DNA of 64,000 nt from Streptomyces sp. Ru73 (GCF_002920575.1 NZ_PQSQ01000029.1:1-64000), one strand, 5' to 3'; counted from the first letter of the stretch, positions 1-8,577 are shown. Translations and numbers: made by a program. The notes: generated from the letters alone by a model not told the origin.

Positions 1-273
1 CAGGAACACCTCGTCCCCGAACTCCGCGGCGACCCCACCCCGCCCGGTGGCACCCGCACCGCGGGACGCCCCGAACCCGAGCACGACCCCGGCCTGATGG
101 CCGCCTTCCGGCGCGGCATCACCCGCGCCGACGACACCTACGCCGCGACCGCCGCCCAGGACTCCGCCTACGAGACAGCGCCCGCCCACGACGGCGGTGC
201 CCCGTACGACCGCACCGGCACCGGAACGTCCGCGAGCCGCCCCCGAGGAGACGACCAGAACCATGGTGAGTGA
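1..273 (+). CDS. cvnA: C-terminal tail of conservon sensor kinase (CvnA-like), partial
   Basis: The window opens inside a reading frame that runs in frame 1 to a TGA at 271-273. Only about 90 residues are present: a low-complexity tail rich in Pro, Gly, Asp and Ala, with no kinase motif left. The assignment rests on context. The next three genes are, in order, a roadblock protein, a DUF742 protein and a small GTPase, the fixed order of Streptomyces conservons, in which a nitrate/histidine-kinase-like membrane sensor comes first and ends in just such a disordered tail. The frame overlaps the next gene by 11 bases, as expected for a translationally coupled operon. Confidence 0.7.
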   Translation, partial: QEHLVPELRGDPTPPGGTRTAGRPEPEHDPGLMAAFRRGITRADDTYAATAAQDSAYETAPAHDGGAPYDRTGTGTSASRPRGDDQNHGE

Positions 274-709
274 CCTGCACGTACAGCCCCAGCGACACGG
301 CGGCCGGCCGGCGTCCGACCTGTCGTGGCTGCTGACCGGACTCGTCCAGCGCGTCCCGCACGCCCGCAGCGCCCTGCTGCTCTCCTCCGACGGCCTGGTC
401 AAGGCCGCACACGGCTTCGAGCCGGACAGCGCCGACCACATGGCGGCGCTGGCCTCCGGCCTCTACAGCCTGGCCCGCAGCGCGGGCGTCCGCTTCGGCG
501 ACGGCGACGACGTCCTCCAGGTCGTCGTCGAGCTGGAGTCCACCCTGCTCTTCGTCTCCACGGCCGGCTCCGGCGCCAACCTCGCCGTACTGGCCGGCCG
601 CGAGGCCGACGTCGCCGTGCTCGGCTACGAGATGGGCATGCTGGTCAAGAGCGTACGGCCCTACCTCGCCACGCCCGCGCGGCACCAGGCGCAGGCGGGC
701 GGGCGCTGA
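263..709 (+). CDS. cvnB: CvnB, roadblock/LC7-domain regulator of conservon GTPase
   Basis: Protein of 148 residues with one roadblock/LC7 fold spanning about residues 17-110 (the stretch from DLSWLLTGLVQRVP to the VLGYEMGMLV helix). In Streptomyces conservons CvnB-type proteins associate with the cognate small GTPase CvnD in a membrane-tethered, G-protein-like complex, and roadblock relatives of the MglB type stimulate GTP hydrolysis. I chose the ATG at 263 because the protein then begins directly before the domain; an upstream ATG at 197 lies inside the preceding coding frame. The gene overlaps the sensor tail by 11 bases and is followed 2 bases after its stop by cvnC, so the operon is tightly packed. 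Confidence 0.9.
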   Translation: MVSDLHVQPQRHGGRPASDLSWLLTGLVQRVPHARSALLLSSDGLVKAAHGFEPDSADHMAALASGLYSLARSAGVRFGDGDDVLQVVVELESTLLFVSTAGSGANLAVLAGREADVAVLGYEMGMLVKSVRPYLATPARHQAQAGGR

Positions 710-711
710 AC

Positions 712-1113
712 ATGGCGGTACGTCGCCGGCGACGACAGGGGTCGGAGCCGCTCTGGCTCGACGACGAGGCCGGCCGGCTGGTCCGTCCGTACACCGTCAG
801 CAACGGACGGACCCGGCCCACCGCCCACTTCGACCTGCTGACGATGGTGATGGCCACCGGCAAGCGGCCGGTGGCGTGCGGGGGCCCCGACCACATGCAG
901 GTCCTCGGGCTCTGCGGCGGTCCGGTCTCCGTGGCCGAGGTCGCCGCGCACATACGGCTGCCCGCGGTGGTCACCAAGGTGCTCCTCGCCGACCTCGTCG
1001 ACTGCGGAGCGCTCACCGCCCGGGCCCCAGCGCAGGATCCGCACGGCCCGTCGCCCCGTACCGACCGAGCCCTCCTGGAGGCGGTGCTTCATGGACTCCG
1101 CAAGCGCCTTTGA
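712..1113 (+). CDS. cvnC: CvnC, DUF742 family protein
   Basis: A 133-residue DUF742 protein, the third conservon component. Visible landmarks are the basic N-terminus (MAVRRRRRQG), the RPYTVSNGRTRP segment and a winged-helix-like C-terminal half (SVAEVAAHIRLPAVVTKVLL) that resembles a DNA- or partner-binding helix-turn-helix. The biochemical role of DUF742 proteins is not settled; conservon work places them in the same complex as CvnA, CvnB and CvnD. The start ATG lies 2 bases after the cvnB stop, and the C-terminus overlaps cvnD by 23 bases, implying coupled translation. Confidence 0.9.
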   Translation: MAVRRRRRQGSEPLWLDDEAGRLVRPYTVSNGRTRPTAHFDLLTMVMATGKRPVACGGPDHMQVLGLCGGPVSVAEVAAHIRLPAVVTKVLLADLVDCGALTARAPAQDPHGPSPRTDRALLEAVLHGLRKRL

Positions 1114-1732
1114 ACCGTACGCCCCGGACACCGCGGCCGAGGGCGGAACTTCGCACACGGACGGCGGCGATCCCTTTCCTGCCGCCCTGAAGATCCTGGT
1201 CGCGGGCGGCTTCGGCGTCGGCAAGACCACCTTCGTCGGAGCCGTCAGCGAGATCGAGCCGCTCTGCACGGAGGAGCTGCTCACCCAGGTCAGCATCGGC
1301 ACCGACTGCCTGGACGGGGTGGAGGACAAGACCACCACCACCGTTGCCATGGACTTCGGGCGGATCACCGTCAGCTCCGACCACGTGCTCTACCTCTTCG
1401 GCACGCCGGGGCAGGAACGCTTCTGGTTCATGTGGGACGAGCTGTCGGCCGGCGCGCTCGGTGCCGTGGTCCTCGCCGACACCCGGCGCCTCGAACACTG
1501 CTTCTCCGCCGTCGACTTCTTCGAGCGCCGCGGCATCGAGTTCATCGTCGCGGTCAACCAGTTCGACGGCTCCTTCCACTACGAACCGGACGAGGTGCGC
1601 GCCGCCATAGACCTCTCGCCCCGCACCCCCGTCGTCCTGTGCGACGCCCGGCACTGCAGTTCGGCGACGAACGTCCTGGTCTCCCTCGTCCAGCACCTAC
1701 TGACCCCCGCCCTCGCCCCGGAGCTGCCATGA
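1091..1732 (+). CDS. cvnD: CvnD, Ras-like small GTPase of the conservon
   Basis: A 213-residue ATP/GTP-binding protein. The P-loop GGFGVGKTT is at residues 39-47, the TTTT segment likely containing the switch I threonine at 81-84, the G3 motif GTPGQ at 104-108 and NQFD (in place of canonical NKxD) at 156-159. The Gln variant in the G4 motif is typical of conservon/MglA-like bacterial GTPases. The first 30 residues are an acidic, disordered extension. It is expected to act with CvnB and the CvnA sensor at the membrane, linking an unknown signal to development or antibiotic production. It overlaps cvnC by 23 bases and its stop overlaps the next ATG (ATGA). Confidence 0.92.
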   Translation: MDSASAFEPYAPDTAAEGGTSHTDGGDPFPAALKILVAGGFGVGKTTFVGAVSEIEPLCTEELLTQVSIGTDCLDGVEDKTTTTVAMDFGRITVSSDHVLYLFGTPGQERFWFMWDELSAGALGAVVLADTRRLEHCFSAVDFFERRGIEFIVAVNQFDGSFHYEPDEVRAAIDLSPRTPVVLCDARHCSSATNVLVSLVQHLLTPALAPELP

Positions 1733-2337
1733 ACCGCCCCGCGTCCCATCTGCACGCCGCCACCTACGACCCCACGCGGCACCTGCTGCTGACACCGGAC
1801 GACGACGAGGCACCGGCCCGCGTCGCCCGGCTGCGCACGCTCGGCATCGGCGAGGCCCCGCTGCCCGCCTTCGACGACTTCGCGCGCAACCTCGCCCGGA
1901 CCACCCAGGCCCCGTACGCCATGGTCAACTTCATCGACGAGCACCGCCAGTACTTCGCCGGGCTCTACACCCCGGCCGAGGAACAGGCCCCCGTCGAGCT
2001 GGGCCCCGCGCCCGCCAGCGCCCAGCCGGGCCGGGTGATGGCCCGCGACCACGGCTACTGCCCGCACGTCATCGTGCGCCGCAAGGCGCTGGTCCTGGAG
2101 GACGTCTGCGACTATCCCCGGTTCGCCGGGAACCCGGTCGTCGACGAGATCGGCATCCGCTCCTACCTCGGCGCGCCGCTCATCGACCGTACGGGCATGG
2201 CGCTCGGCACGGTGTGCGTCGTGGACCTCGAACCGCGCCCCTGGGGCCGCGAGGGCCTGGAGACCATCAAGTCGATGGCGGCCCGGCTGGTCGACCAGAT
2301 CCACCGGATGGAACGGGAGCGGACGGAGGGACTGTGA
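1729..2337 (+). CDS. GAF domain protein ending the conservon operon
   Basis: A 202-residue protein with a single GAF domain at about residues 47-190; characteristic stretches are MVNFIDEHRQYFAG, the YCPHVI segment and RSYLGAPLIDRTGMALGTV. GAF domains bind small ligands or form signalling dimers; no output domain is attached, so it probably works as a stand-alone sensor or scaffold. It starts in an ATGA overlap with cvnD and is therefore almost certainly co-transcribed. Some S. coelicolor conservons have a cytochrome P450 (CvnE) at this point; here its place is taken by the GAF protein. The operon ends in a strong hairpin at 2364-2413. Confidence 0.85.
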   Translation: MNRPASHLHAATYDPTRHLLLTPDDDEAPARVARLRTLGIGEAPLPAFDDFARNLARTTQAPYAMVNFIDEHRQYFAGLYTPAEEQAPVELGPAPASAQPGRVMARDHGYCPHVIVRRKALVLEDVCDYPRFAGNPVVDEIGIRSYLGAPLIDRTGMALGTVCVVDLEPRPWGREGLETIKSMAARLVDQIHRMERERTEGL

Positions 2338-2363
2338 ACCGGCCGCCCTCCCGGCACCACAGG

Positions 2364-2413
2364 AACGGCCCGGCACGGACCCGCTTCGCCGAGCGGGGCC
2401 CCGCCGGGCCGTT
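2364..2413. terminator. Bidirectional terminator between convergent genes
   Basis: An 11-bp outer stem (AACGGCCCGGC with GCCGGGCCGTT) encloses a second 6-bp stem (CCCGCT with AGCGGG). It sits between the GAF gene and the convergent acyl-CoA dehydrogenase gene, where it can stop transcription from both sides. There is no long T tract, as is usual in Streptomyces. Confidence 0.75.
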
Positions 2414-2457
2414 CGCGTGTGTTCTCCCGCAGTAGGTCTTCGTGGGCCGCCCCCTGG

Positions 2458-3699
2458 TCAGCAGCCCGCTCCCGCGTAGACGTGGTGGGGGTCGTACTGG
2501 TCGGGGACGTGCTCCTCCGTCCTGACCCGGTCGGCGAGCCGGCTGGACCACTCGCCGCGCCCCGCGCCCACCGCCAGCTCGCCCAGGCGCAGCAGCTGGA
2601 TGTCGGAGGTGCCGGCGGGCGCGAAGATGTGGTGCGCGTCCCGCAGATAGCGCTCCACCGGCCGGTCGGTGAACAGCCCGCACGCGGCATGGATGTCCAT
2701 GGCGTCGCGCGCCGACTCGATCGCCGACTCGACGTTGACGAGCTTGGCGTTCATCAGCTCGGCGTCGCAGCTCTCGCCCCGGTCCAGCAGGTGCACCGCG
2801 TGGTACGCCGCGAGCCGGGCGGTCAGCAGCCGGGACTGGATGCGGCCCAGCTTGAGCTGGATGTTGGGCAGGGCCGACAGCGGCTTGCCGTAGCGCTGCC
2901 GCTCCGCGCAGAAGCGCGCGGTCTCCTCCAGGACGGCCTGGTGGATGCCGAGGGAGACGGCCGTGAGGTTCGGGCGGCCGTAGAGCACGCTGGAGGAGTA
3001 GGCCACGGCCAGCCCGTCGCCCTCCCGGCCGAGGAGGTTGGCCGCCGGGACGCGGCAGTCCTCGAAGAAGAGCTCGCCGAAGCTGAAGCCGTGCAGGCCC
3101 ATCGTGTCCGCCTCCGGGCCGACCCGGAAGCCGGGCCGGTCGTGCTCCACGAGGAAGGCCGAGAGGCCCCGTGAGCCCTCGCCGGTGCGCACGACGACGC
3201 CGTGCAGGTCGCCGACGTGGCTGTTGCCGACGTAGACCTTGCGGCCGTTGAGGACGTAGTCGTCGCCGTCGCGGACCGCGCTGCTGGTCATGCCGAGGAC
3301 GTGGCCGCCGGAGTGCGGCTCGGTGACGGCGATGGTCGGCAGGCACTCGCCCGCCGCGACGGCCGGCAGCCAGGTCTTCTTCTGCTCCTCGCTGCCGAAG
3401 TGGATGATCTTCGCGACGCCGAGCTGGGACGCCTGCACCATCGCGCCCATGGCGGCGCTGACCCGGGACAGCTCCTCGATGATCACCGTCTTGGCCACGT
3501 GCCCGGCCCCCATGCCGCCGTAACCGCGCTCCACGGTCGCGCCGATCCAGCCCTGGCGGGCTATCCGGCGCGACAGGGCATGGCAAACGGAACGACTGGC
3601 CTCCATCTCGGCTATGCGGGGCCGCACTTCGCGCTCGGCGAAGTCGCGCACCCTGTGCCGGAGTGCCTCATGCCGCTCATCGGTGAAGTAGCGATGCAA
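2458..3699 (-). CDS. Acyl-CoA dehydrogenase family flavoprotein lacking the usual catalytic Glu
   Basis: A 413-residue protein with the full acyl-CoA dehydrogenase architecture: N-terminal helical domain (1-115), FAD/substrate beta domain (ITVTEPHSGG-like segment at about 123-131, then NGRKVYVGN at 151-159) and C-terminal helical domain. Members are FAD enzymes that desaturate acyl-CoA or acyl-ACP. The C-terminal motif that normally reads EGT before an Ile-Gln is PAGT here (Ala362 in the place of the catalytic base), and the alternative base position used by isovaleryl-CoA dehydrogenases aligns with Gly241. It may therefore be a hydroxylase-like or acyl-ACP-acting relative, or a degenerate enzyme. 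It reads away from an AT-rich upstream region and ends opposite the conservon. Confidence 0.85.
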   Translation of the reverse strand: MHRYFTDERHEALRHRVRDFAEREVRPRIAEMEASRSVCHALSRRIARQGWIGATVERGYGGMGAGHVAKTVIIEELSRVSAAMGAMVQASQLGVAKIIHFGSEEQKKTWLPAVAAGECLPTIAVTEPHSGGHVLGMTSSAVRDGDDYVLNGRKVYVGNSHVGDLHGVVVRTGEGSRGLSAFLVEHDRPGFRVGPEADTMGLHGFSFGELFFEDCRVPAANLLGREGDGLAVAYSSSVLYGRPNLTAVSLGIHQAVLEETARFCAERQRYGKPLSALPNIQLKLGRIQSRLLTARLAAYHAVHLLDRGESCDAELMNAKLVNVESAIESARDAMDIHAACGLFTDRPVERYLRDAHHIFAPAGTSDIQLLRLGELAVGAGRGEWSSRLADRVRTEEHVPDQYDPHHVYAGAGC

Positions 3700-4142
3700 G
3701 ACGAGCCCTCCTCCGTGATGCGTCCGCGCTAAGGGAATGCGTTCATCCGGTATGCGTCATTCCTCGATCAGATCCGGACAGTCGTTCTGTGGTTACCCCG
3801 AGTGCAATACCCGTTGGCATACCTGGCGCAGGGCGCATAAAACCTCTACTCACCGCATTTATGCAAAGACATGGAAGTGCGCATTGATCCTTCACCACCC
3901 CCTGGGGCCACCACATGCGAAAACACAGAACTGGGGCTGGAGTGATCAGAGTTGTTCACCCCGTGGGTACGTGTGACCGAATTTCGACGGGGTCGCATCA
4001 CCGAAGGAGTACGTAGCCCACGCACGCCCGCCGCCGACCCCGGCGCACGAGCACAGCGCCAAGTGGCGCGGCACCCGGCCCGCCGGTGCCGTAGCACCCG
4101 CACGCCCGCACCGCGCCACCCGACGCCTCCCCACCCGTAGGG
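3700..4142. other. AT-richer intergenic region with inverted repeats
   Basis: About 440 bases without a convincing gene between two minus-strand genes. The part from about 3730 to 3980 is clearly less GC-rich than the surrounding DNA and its short open frames lack codon bias. It holds two further inverted repeats: GCATAAA (3835-3841) with TTTATGC (3858-3864), and ACCCCGT (3958-3964) with ACGGGGT (3987-3993). The segment probably carries the promoter of the dehydrogenase gene; a small RNA is possible but not shown. Confidence 0.5.
3734..3763. promoter_or_regulatory. Imperfect palindrome upstream of acyl-CoA dehydrogenase gene
   Basis: GGAATG at 3734-3739 and CATTCC at 3758-3763 form an inverted repeat 35-64 bases upstream of the dehydrogenase start, in the likely promoter. 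No regulator gene is adjacent, so the ligand and protein are unknown. Confidence 0.35.
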
Positions 4143-7100
4143 CTAATGGCCGGGATCGCAACAGGAATCGCGCCGCAGCCGCCGCCCCACCTCCGCCCAG
4201 TCCTCCCCGCCCGCAGCCCGCGCCACCGCAGGCCGGGTCGCCTCGAACGAACCCACCAGCTCCGCCTGTTCGTACAGCCGGCCGCCGCGCAACACCCCCG
4301 CCGTCCGCACCAGCGAGCCGAAGTCACGGAACGGATCACCGTCCACCAGCACCAGGTCTGCGAGCTTGCCCACCTCCAGCGTCCCCAGGTCCCGCTCCGC
4401 ACCGAACACCCGCGCCGGCAGCGCCGTCGCCGTACGCAGCGTCTCCGCGACCGACAGCCCCGCACCGTGCAGCGCACGCAACGCCAGATGCAACGACAGC
4501 CCGATCGGCATCAGCGGCGCGTCCGTCCCCAGCGCCACCAGCCCGCCCTTCCCCAGCACCCGCCGGTAGAACGCCGTCTCCCGCGCCAGGTCCGCCAGTT
4601 CCGCCGCCGACGGCCGGTGCCCCGCGTCCTGCTTCACCAGCGCCACGTCCCACGGCGGCATCAGCACCGTCACCCGCGGGTCCTCCGCCAGCCCCGGATC
4701 GGCCCCCAGCAGCACACGCGCCGTGAACGGCGTCGCCACCAGATGGAAGTCCGTCCCCGTATAGACCTCCAGCACGTCCTCGTACGTACGCGACGTCGCC
4801 GACACCGCATGCCCGAACTCCAGCCGCTGCGTCGCCTGCAGATGCGTCGTCAGGTCCTGCCCCAGCTGCACCCCCGGCGTCAGCAGATGGCTCCCCGACC
4901 GCACCCCCAGCCGCCCGTGCGCGAACTCCGCCGCCTCCTGCATGATCCAGCCCGGCGCCCGCACATACGTCTTCACGAAGTCCCACTCCAGCGCCGCACC
5001 CCGCGCCAGCGACCGGCGCAGCCCGGCCCGCGTCCGGTGCGCCCGCCCCATGCTGTACGCCACCCGCGACCCGTCCAGCAGCTCACCGCAGCTCAGCAGC
5101 CGCGGACCCGCCAGCACCCCCGCGGCCACCGCCTCACGCAACCGCGCCTGCTCGTACGAGAAACCGCCGAACGACACCGCCGTGGTGATCCCGTACGCCA
5201 GCTGCAACGCCGTCTGCCGCCCGCCGTACGTCGTCTGCCACGGATGCGTGTGCGAGTCCCACAGCCCCGGGATCACCGTCCGCTCCGACGCGTCCACCCG
5301 GCGGCCCGCCCGGCGCCCCGCACGGTGCGGCGCGACCTCCGCGATCCGCCCGTCCCGCACCACCACGTCCACGTCGTCCCGGACCCGTTCCCCCATGCCG
5401 TCCCAGAACCGCCCCGCGTGCACCACCGTGTCCGCCGACCGCGCCCGCCGGTGCGTCAGCCGCAGCGGCACCGTACGCGGCGCACCACCGGCCGCCGGCA
5501 CCGTCCGCAGCCGCCCGGCCGACAGGTAGAGCAGCGTCCGCGAATCGCCCGACCACGACGGATGGTCCGCCGGCTCCTCCGTCAGCTGCCGCGGAGCCCC
5601 GTCCGGCGTGCCGTCCGGACGCACCGGCAGCAGCCACAGCGCCGACTCGGCCACCAGCGCCAGCCACCGCCCGTCCGGCGACCACACCGGACCCGAGTCG
5701 TACCGGTCGGAGATCGAGACGTGCGCGGCCGGCGCGTGCAGCCGGCTCGCCCCCGACTCGGTGTCCACCACCCGGATCAGGTTGTAGCCCTCACGGAAAC
5801 GCTGGTTGAGCCGGTTCCGGTCGCACAGCGCCACGTACCGGCCGTCCGGCGACCAGCTCGGCCGCCCCGGCAGCCCGCCCCCGCCCAACGGCGCCACGAG
5901 CTTCCGCTCCGCACCCGAACCCAGGTCCCGCACCAGCAGAGTGCCCGACATGTCCAGCATCGCCAGCCGCCGCCCGTCCGGCGAGAGCGCCGGATGCACC
6001 CGGCCGCCCTCCGCAAGCACCCGCTCCTCGCCCGTCGCCACGTCCCGGCGGCGCACCGCGTACAGCCCGTCCCGGTCGTCCGCGTACACCAGCGCCCGGC
6101 CGTCCCGCGACCACGACGGCGCCAGGAGATACCGCGTCGCGCCGGTCCGCACCAGCCGCCGCGGCGCGCCGCCCGCAACGGACCCCACCCACAGCCCGTC
6201 GAGCGCGGCGAACGCGACCCGGCGGCCGTCGGGGGAGAGCGCGGGCAGATGCACACCCCGCACCGGGCGCGTGCCGTCCCGCTCGAAGCCGTAGTCCTTC
6301 ACCCGGTACCGCGGCCGCTCCACCCGCATCCGCGCCGCGAACGGGATCTTCTCGGCGGCGGCCGGACGGTCCGGCCGTACGACCGTGAACTGCCCGTCCA
6401 CCGTCACCAGCAGCTCCTCGCGCGAGACCCAGCGCGGCGGCACCGGCATCACATCGCCGTCCACCGCCACCGCCACCCCGTCCACCACCAGCGTGCACGT
6501 GGGCCCCGGCGCCGCCGTGGTCCGCACATACGCCAGCCGCCCCGCGGGCGACAGCGCGGGCACCATCACCTGCGCGGCCGCCGACTCGGTGTGCTCGGTG
6601 ACCACCGGGCCACCGCCGTCCGCCGGCACCGACGCGACCGTACGGGACTCCAGCGCGGCACCCACGAGGCGGCCCCGCACGAACCAGATGCGCGCGCCGT
6701 CCGGCGCCCACACCGGGTCGAAGTCCTCCCAGGCGCCGTCCTGATGCGGCCCGTCCTGGCCCGGCAGGCCCGTCACCTGCGTCAGCCTTCCGCTCGCGAG
6801 CTCCAGTACCCAGATCCGGTACGGGCTGCCCGCCACCGGGTCACCGCCGCGCTCCGAGGCGAACGCGATCCGCCGGCCGTCCGGCGACCACGCGGGGCCC
6901 CGGTCGTCCCACGGCCCGTCGGTGACCTGCCGCAGCCCCGAGCCGTCCGGGGCCAGCGTCCAGAGGTGGAACTGGCCGCCCCGGTACCCGCACACCGCCA
7001 GCCGCGAGCCGTCCGGCGCGAACACCGGCCGGGTCGGCTCCAGGAGCGGCGGGGTCAGCGCCGTCGCCGTACCGCCCGAACGCGGCACGGACCACAGCAC

Positions 7101-7355
7101 GTTCTGCACCTCGGCGACCAGCCGCTTGCCGTCGGGCGCGAGGGTGGCGGCCCCGTTGGTGGCGGCGGTGAAGGAGAGGGTGGCGGCGCGGGCAGCGGTG
7201 CCGGGCGTCTCGCCCGCGGGTGCCGCCGCCGCGGGCACCGGGAGCCCGGCGAGCCCCACGGCGGCGGCAGCGGTGGCCGTGCCCTGCAGGAAGCCGCGGC
7301 GGGAGAGGGGAGAAGGGGCGGAACCGGCGCCCGGGGAACTGTCCGTGGTGTCCAA
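4143..7355 (-). CDS. Tat-exported amidohydrolase with N-terminal TolB-like beta-propeller
   Basis: A 1070-residue fusion. Residues 18-45 form a Tat signal (RRGFLQG, hydrophobic stretch, then an Ala-rich cleavage region). Residues about 60-640 hold many PD40/WD40-like repeats of the form SPDGRRLA/WSPDGR, as in TolB. The C-terminal 400 residues are an amidohydrolase TIM barrel with a complete binuclear metal site: His702 and His704 (HTH), Lys795 in FVKTY, His823, His849 and Asp945 (GTDA). Relatives hydrolyse cyclic amides or dipeptides such as prolyl peptides; the substrate here is unknown. The start is a TTG at 7355, placed just behind AGGAGG; it fits the Tat signal, whereas upstream ATGs would bury it. 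Confidence 0.88.
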   Translation of the reverse strand: MDTTDSSPGAGSAPSPLSRRGFLQGTATAAAAVGLAGLPVPAAAAPAGETPGTAARAATLSFTAATNGAATLAPDGKRLVAEVQNVLWSVPRSGGTATALTPPLLEPTRPVFAPDGSRLAVCGYRGGQFHLWTLAPDGSGLRQVTDGPWDDRGPAWSPDGRRIAFASERGGDPVAGSPYRIWVLELASGRLTQVTGLPGQDGPHQDGAWEDFDPVWAPDGARIWFVRGRLVGAALESRTVASVPADGGGPVVTEHTESAAAQVMVPALSPAGRLAYVRTTAAPGPTCTLVVDGVAVAVDGDVMPVPPRWVSREELLVTVDGQFTVVRPDRPAAAEKIPFAARMRVERPRYRVKDYGFERDGTRPVRGVHLPALSPDGRRVAFAALDGLWVGSVAGGAPRRLVRTGATRYLLAPSWSRDGRALVYADDRDGLYAVRRRDVATGEERVLAEGGRVHPALSPDGRRLAMLDMSGTLLVRDLGSGAERKLVAPLGGGGLPGRPSWSPDGRYVALCDRNRLNQRFREGYNLIRVVDTESGASRLHAPAAHVSISDRYDSGPVWSPDGRWLALVAESALWLLPVRPDGTPDGAPRQLTEEPADHPSWSGDSRTLLYLSAGRLRTVPAAGGAPRTVPLRLTHRRARSADTVVHAGRFWDGMGERVRDDVDVVVRDGRIAEVAPHRAGRRAGRRVDASERTVIPGLWDSHTHPWQTTYGGRQTALQLAYGITTAVSFGGFSYEQARLREAVAAGVLAGPRLLSCGELLDGSRVAYSMGRAHRTRAGLRRSLARGAALEWDFVKTYVRAPGWIMQEAAEFAHGRLGVRSGSHLLTPGVQLGQDLTTHLQATQRLEFGHAVSATSRTYEDVLEVYTGTDFHLVATPFTARVLLGADPGLAEDPRVTVLMPPWDVALVKQDAGHRPSAAELADLARETAFYRRVLGKGGLVALGTDAPLMPIGLSLHLALRALHGAGLSVAETLRTATALPARVFGAERDLGTLEVGKLADLVLVDGDPFRDFGSLVRTAGVLRGGRLYEQAELVGSFEATRPAVARAAGGEDWAEVGRRLRRDSCCDPGH

Positions 7356-7561
7356 CGGTCCTCCTATGACAGGGGATACGTGTGGTGCACAACTGGTCAG
7401 GAACCTGCCGATCTTGTCACGCTCTGCACCGGAAAGGTCAACACCGCGTCGCGCCGCCTCTTGGCGCGCCACGCCCCCGGACGAGAAGGTGGCCTGGTTC
7501 CCGGACGAGAACACGGCCCGGTCAGGCCGCCCGGCGCAACGGGCAGTGAGGAGACGACGCC

Positions 7562-8491
7562 ATGCAGCAGGACTTCCACGAGGCACCCGACGGCACCCGG
7601 GTGGCCACCTACACCTGGCTCCCCGAGTCGGGCCGCCCGCGCGCCCTCGTACAGATCGCGCACGGCGCCGCCGAACACGCCCGCCGCTACGACCGGTTCG
7701 CGCGCTTCCTGACCGCGCACGGCCACGGCGTGCTCGCCTCCGACCACCGCGGGCACGGCGCCACCGCCGCCTCCACCGGCGGCCGCGGCGTCGTCGGCGA
7801 GGACGCCTGGCGCCGCACCGTCGACGACCTCAAGGCCATCGGCGACACGGCGCGCGGGCTGTACCCCGGAGTGCCCCTGGTGCTGCTTGGCCACAGCATG
7901 GGCTCGATGCTCGCGCGCGACTACGCCCAGGAGTACGCCGACGGGCTGACCGGGCTGATCCTCTCGGGCACCTTCCGTACCCTGCCGGGCGCCGAGATCG
8001 AGGGCTCGATCGCCGCGCTGGAGGCCGAGGCGGCCGAGCACGGCCGTACCGCGCTGTCCGGCTTCATCCCGCGCCTCTTCGGCTCGTTCAACGATCCTTA
8101 TCCGCACCGCACCGGCTTCGAATGGCTCTCCCGGGACGCGGCCGAGGTCGACGCGTACGTCGCCGACGAGGACTGCGGCTTCCCCTTCTGCACGGGCCTC
8201 GCGCTGGACTGGGTACGCGCCGTGCGCAAGGTCAACGACCCCGCGAACCTGGCCCGGATGCCCCGCGACCTGCCCGTCCACGTCGCGGTCGGCGACCAGG
8301 ACCCGTGCAATCAGCGGATGACGCTGGTCTACGAGCTGCTGGAGGACTTCCGGTACCTGGGCACCGAGGACCTGACGTGGCGCGCGTACCCGGACGCGCG
8401 CCACGAGATCCTGAACGAGACGAACCGCGAGGAGGTCCAGCGTGACCTGCTGGAGTGGCTGGACAAGCGCGTTGTCAGTGGCGGCCGCTAG
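7562..8491 (+). CDS. Alpha/beta hydrolase, monoacylglycerol lipase-like
   Basis: A 309-residue cytoplasmic hydrolase of the serine aminopeptidase S33 / monoacylglycerol lipase type. The oxyanion region reads QIAHGAAEH, DHRGHG follows, the nucleophile elbow is GHSMG with Ser112, and the expected Asp (VGDQDP) and His (DARHEI) lie in the C-terminal third. No signal peptide is visible. Its start has a GAGGAG ribosome-binding site. It is divergent from the amidohydrolase gene and stands alone; its stop lies inside an intergenic repeat element that begins at 8472. Confidence 0.87.
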   Translation: MQQDFHEAPDGTRVATYTWLPESGRPRALVQIAHGAAEHARRYDRFARFLTAHGHGVLASDHRGHGATAASTGGRGVVGEDAWRRTVDDLKAIGDTARGLYPGVPLVLLGHSMGSMLARDYAQEYADGLTGLILSGTFRTLPGAEIEGSIAALEAEAAEHGRTALSGFIPRLFGSFNDPYPHRTGFEWLSRDAAEVDAYVADEDCGFPFCTGLALDWVRAVRKVNDPANLARMPRDLPVHVAVGDQDPCNQRMTLVYELLEDFRYLGTEDLTWRAYPDARHEILNETNREEVQRDLLEWLDKRVVSGGR

Positions 8492-8577
8492 CTTGGAATG
8501 AGTGTGGCGGCGGCGGGGGAGGGGGTCGCGCCACGAGCCCCGCGTCTCGGGGAGAGGGAGGGGCCCTGCCCAGGAAC
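8472..8577 (+). repeat. Copy A of an intergenic repeat (TTGTCAGTGG ... GGGAGAGGGAGGGGCCCTGCC)
   Basis: This stretch begins with TTGTCAGTGG at the end of the hydrolase gene, continues through GAGTGTGG and GGCGGGGGAGGGGGT, and ends in GGGGAGAGGGAGGGGCCCTG. The same blocks occur in the same order, in inverted orientation, at 41902-42064. Copy A is shorter because it lacks part of the middle. Confidence 0.75.

Noticed and set aside
3737..3976. Small possible gene of 79 codons in the AT-rich gap
   Set aside because: Codon use differs from every gene around it and no ribosome-binding site precedes it. It most likely reflects intergenic DNA.
4146..7712. Very long open frame opposite the amidohydrolase gene (about 1190 codons)
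   Set aside because: It is an Arg/Pro/His-rich mirror of the minus-strand gene, caused by high GC third positions. It has no domain or start signal.
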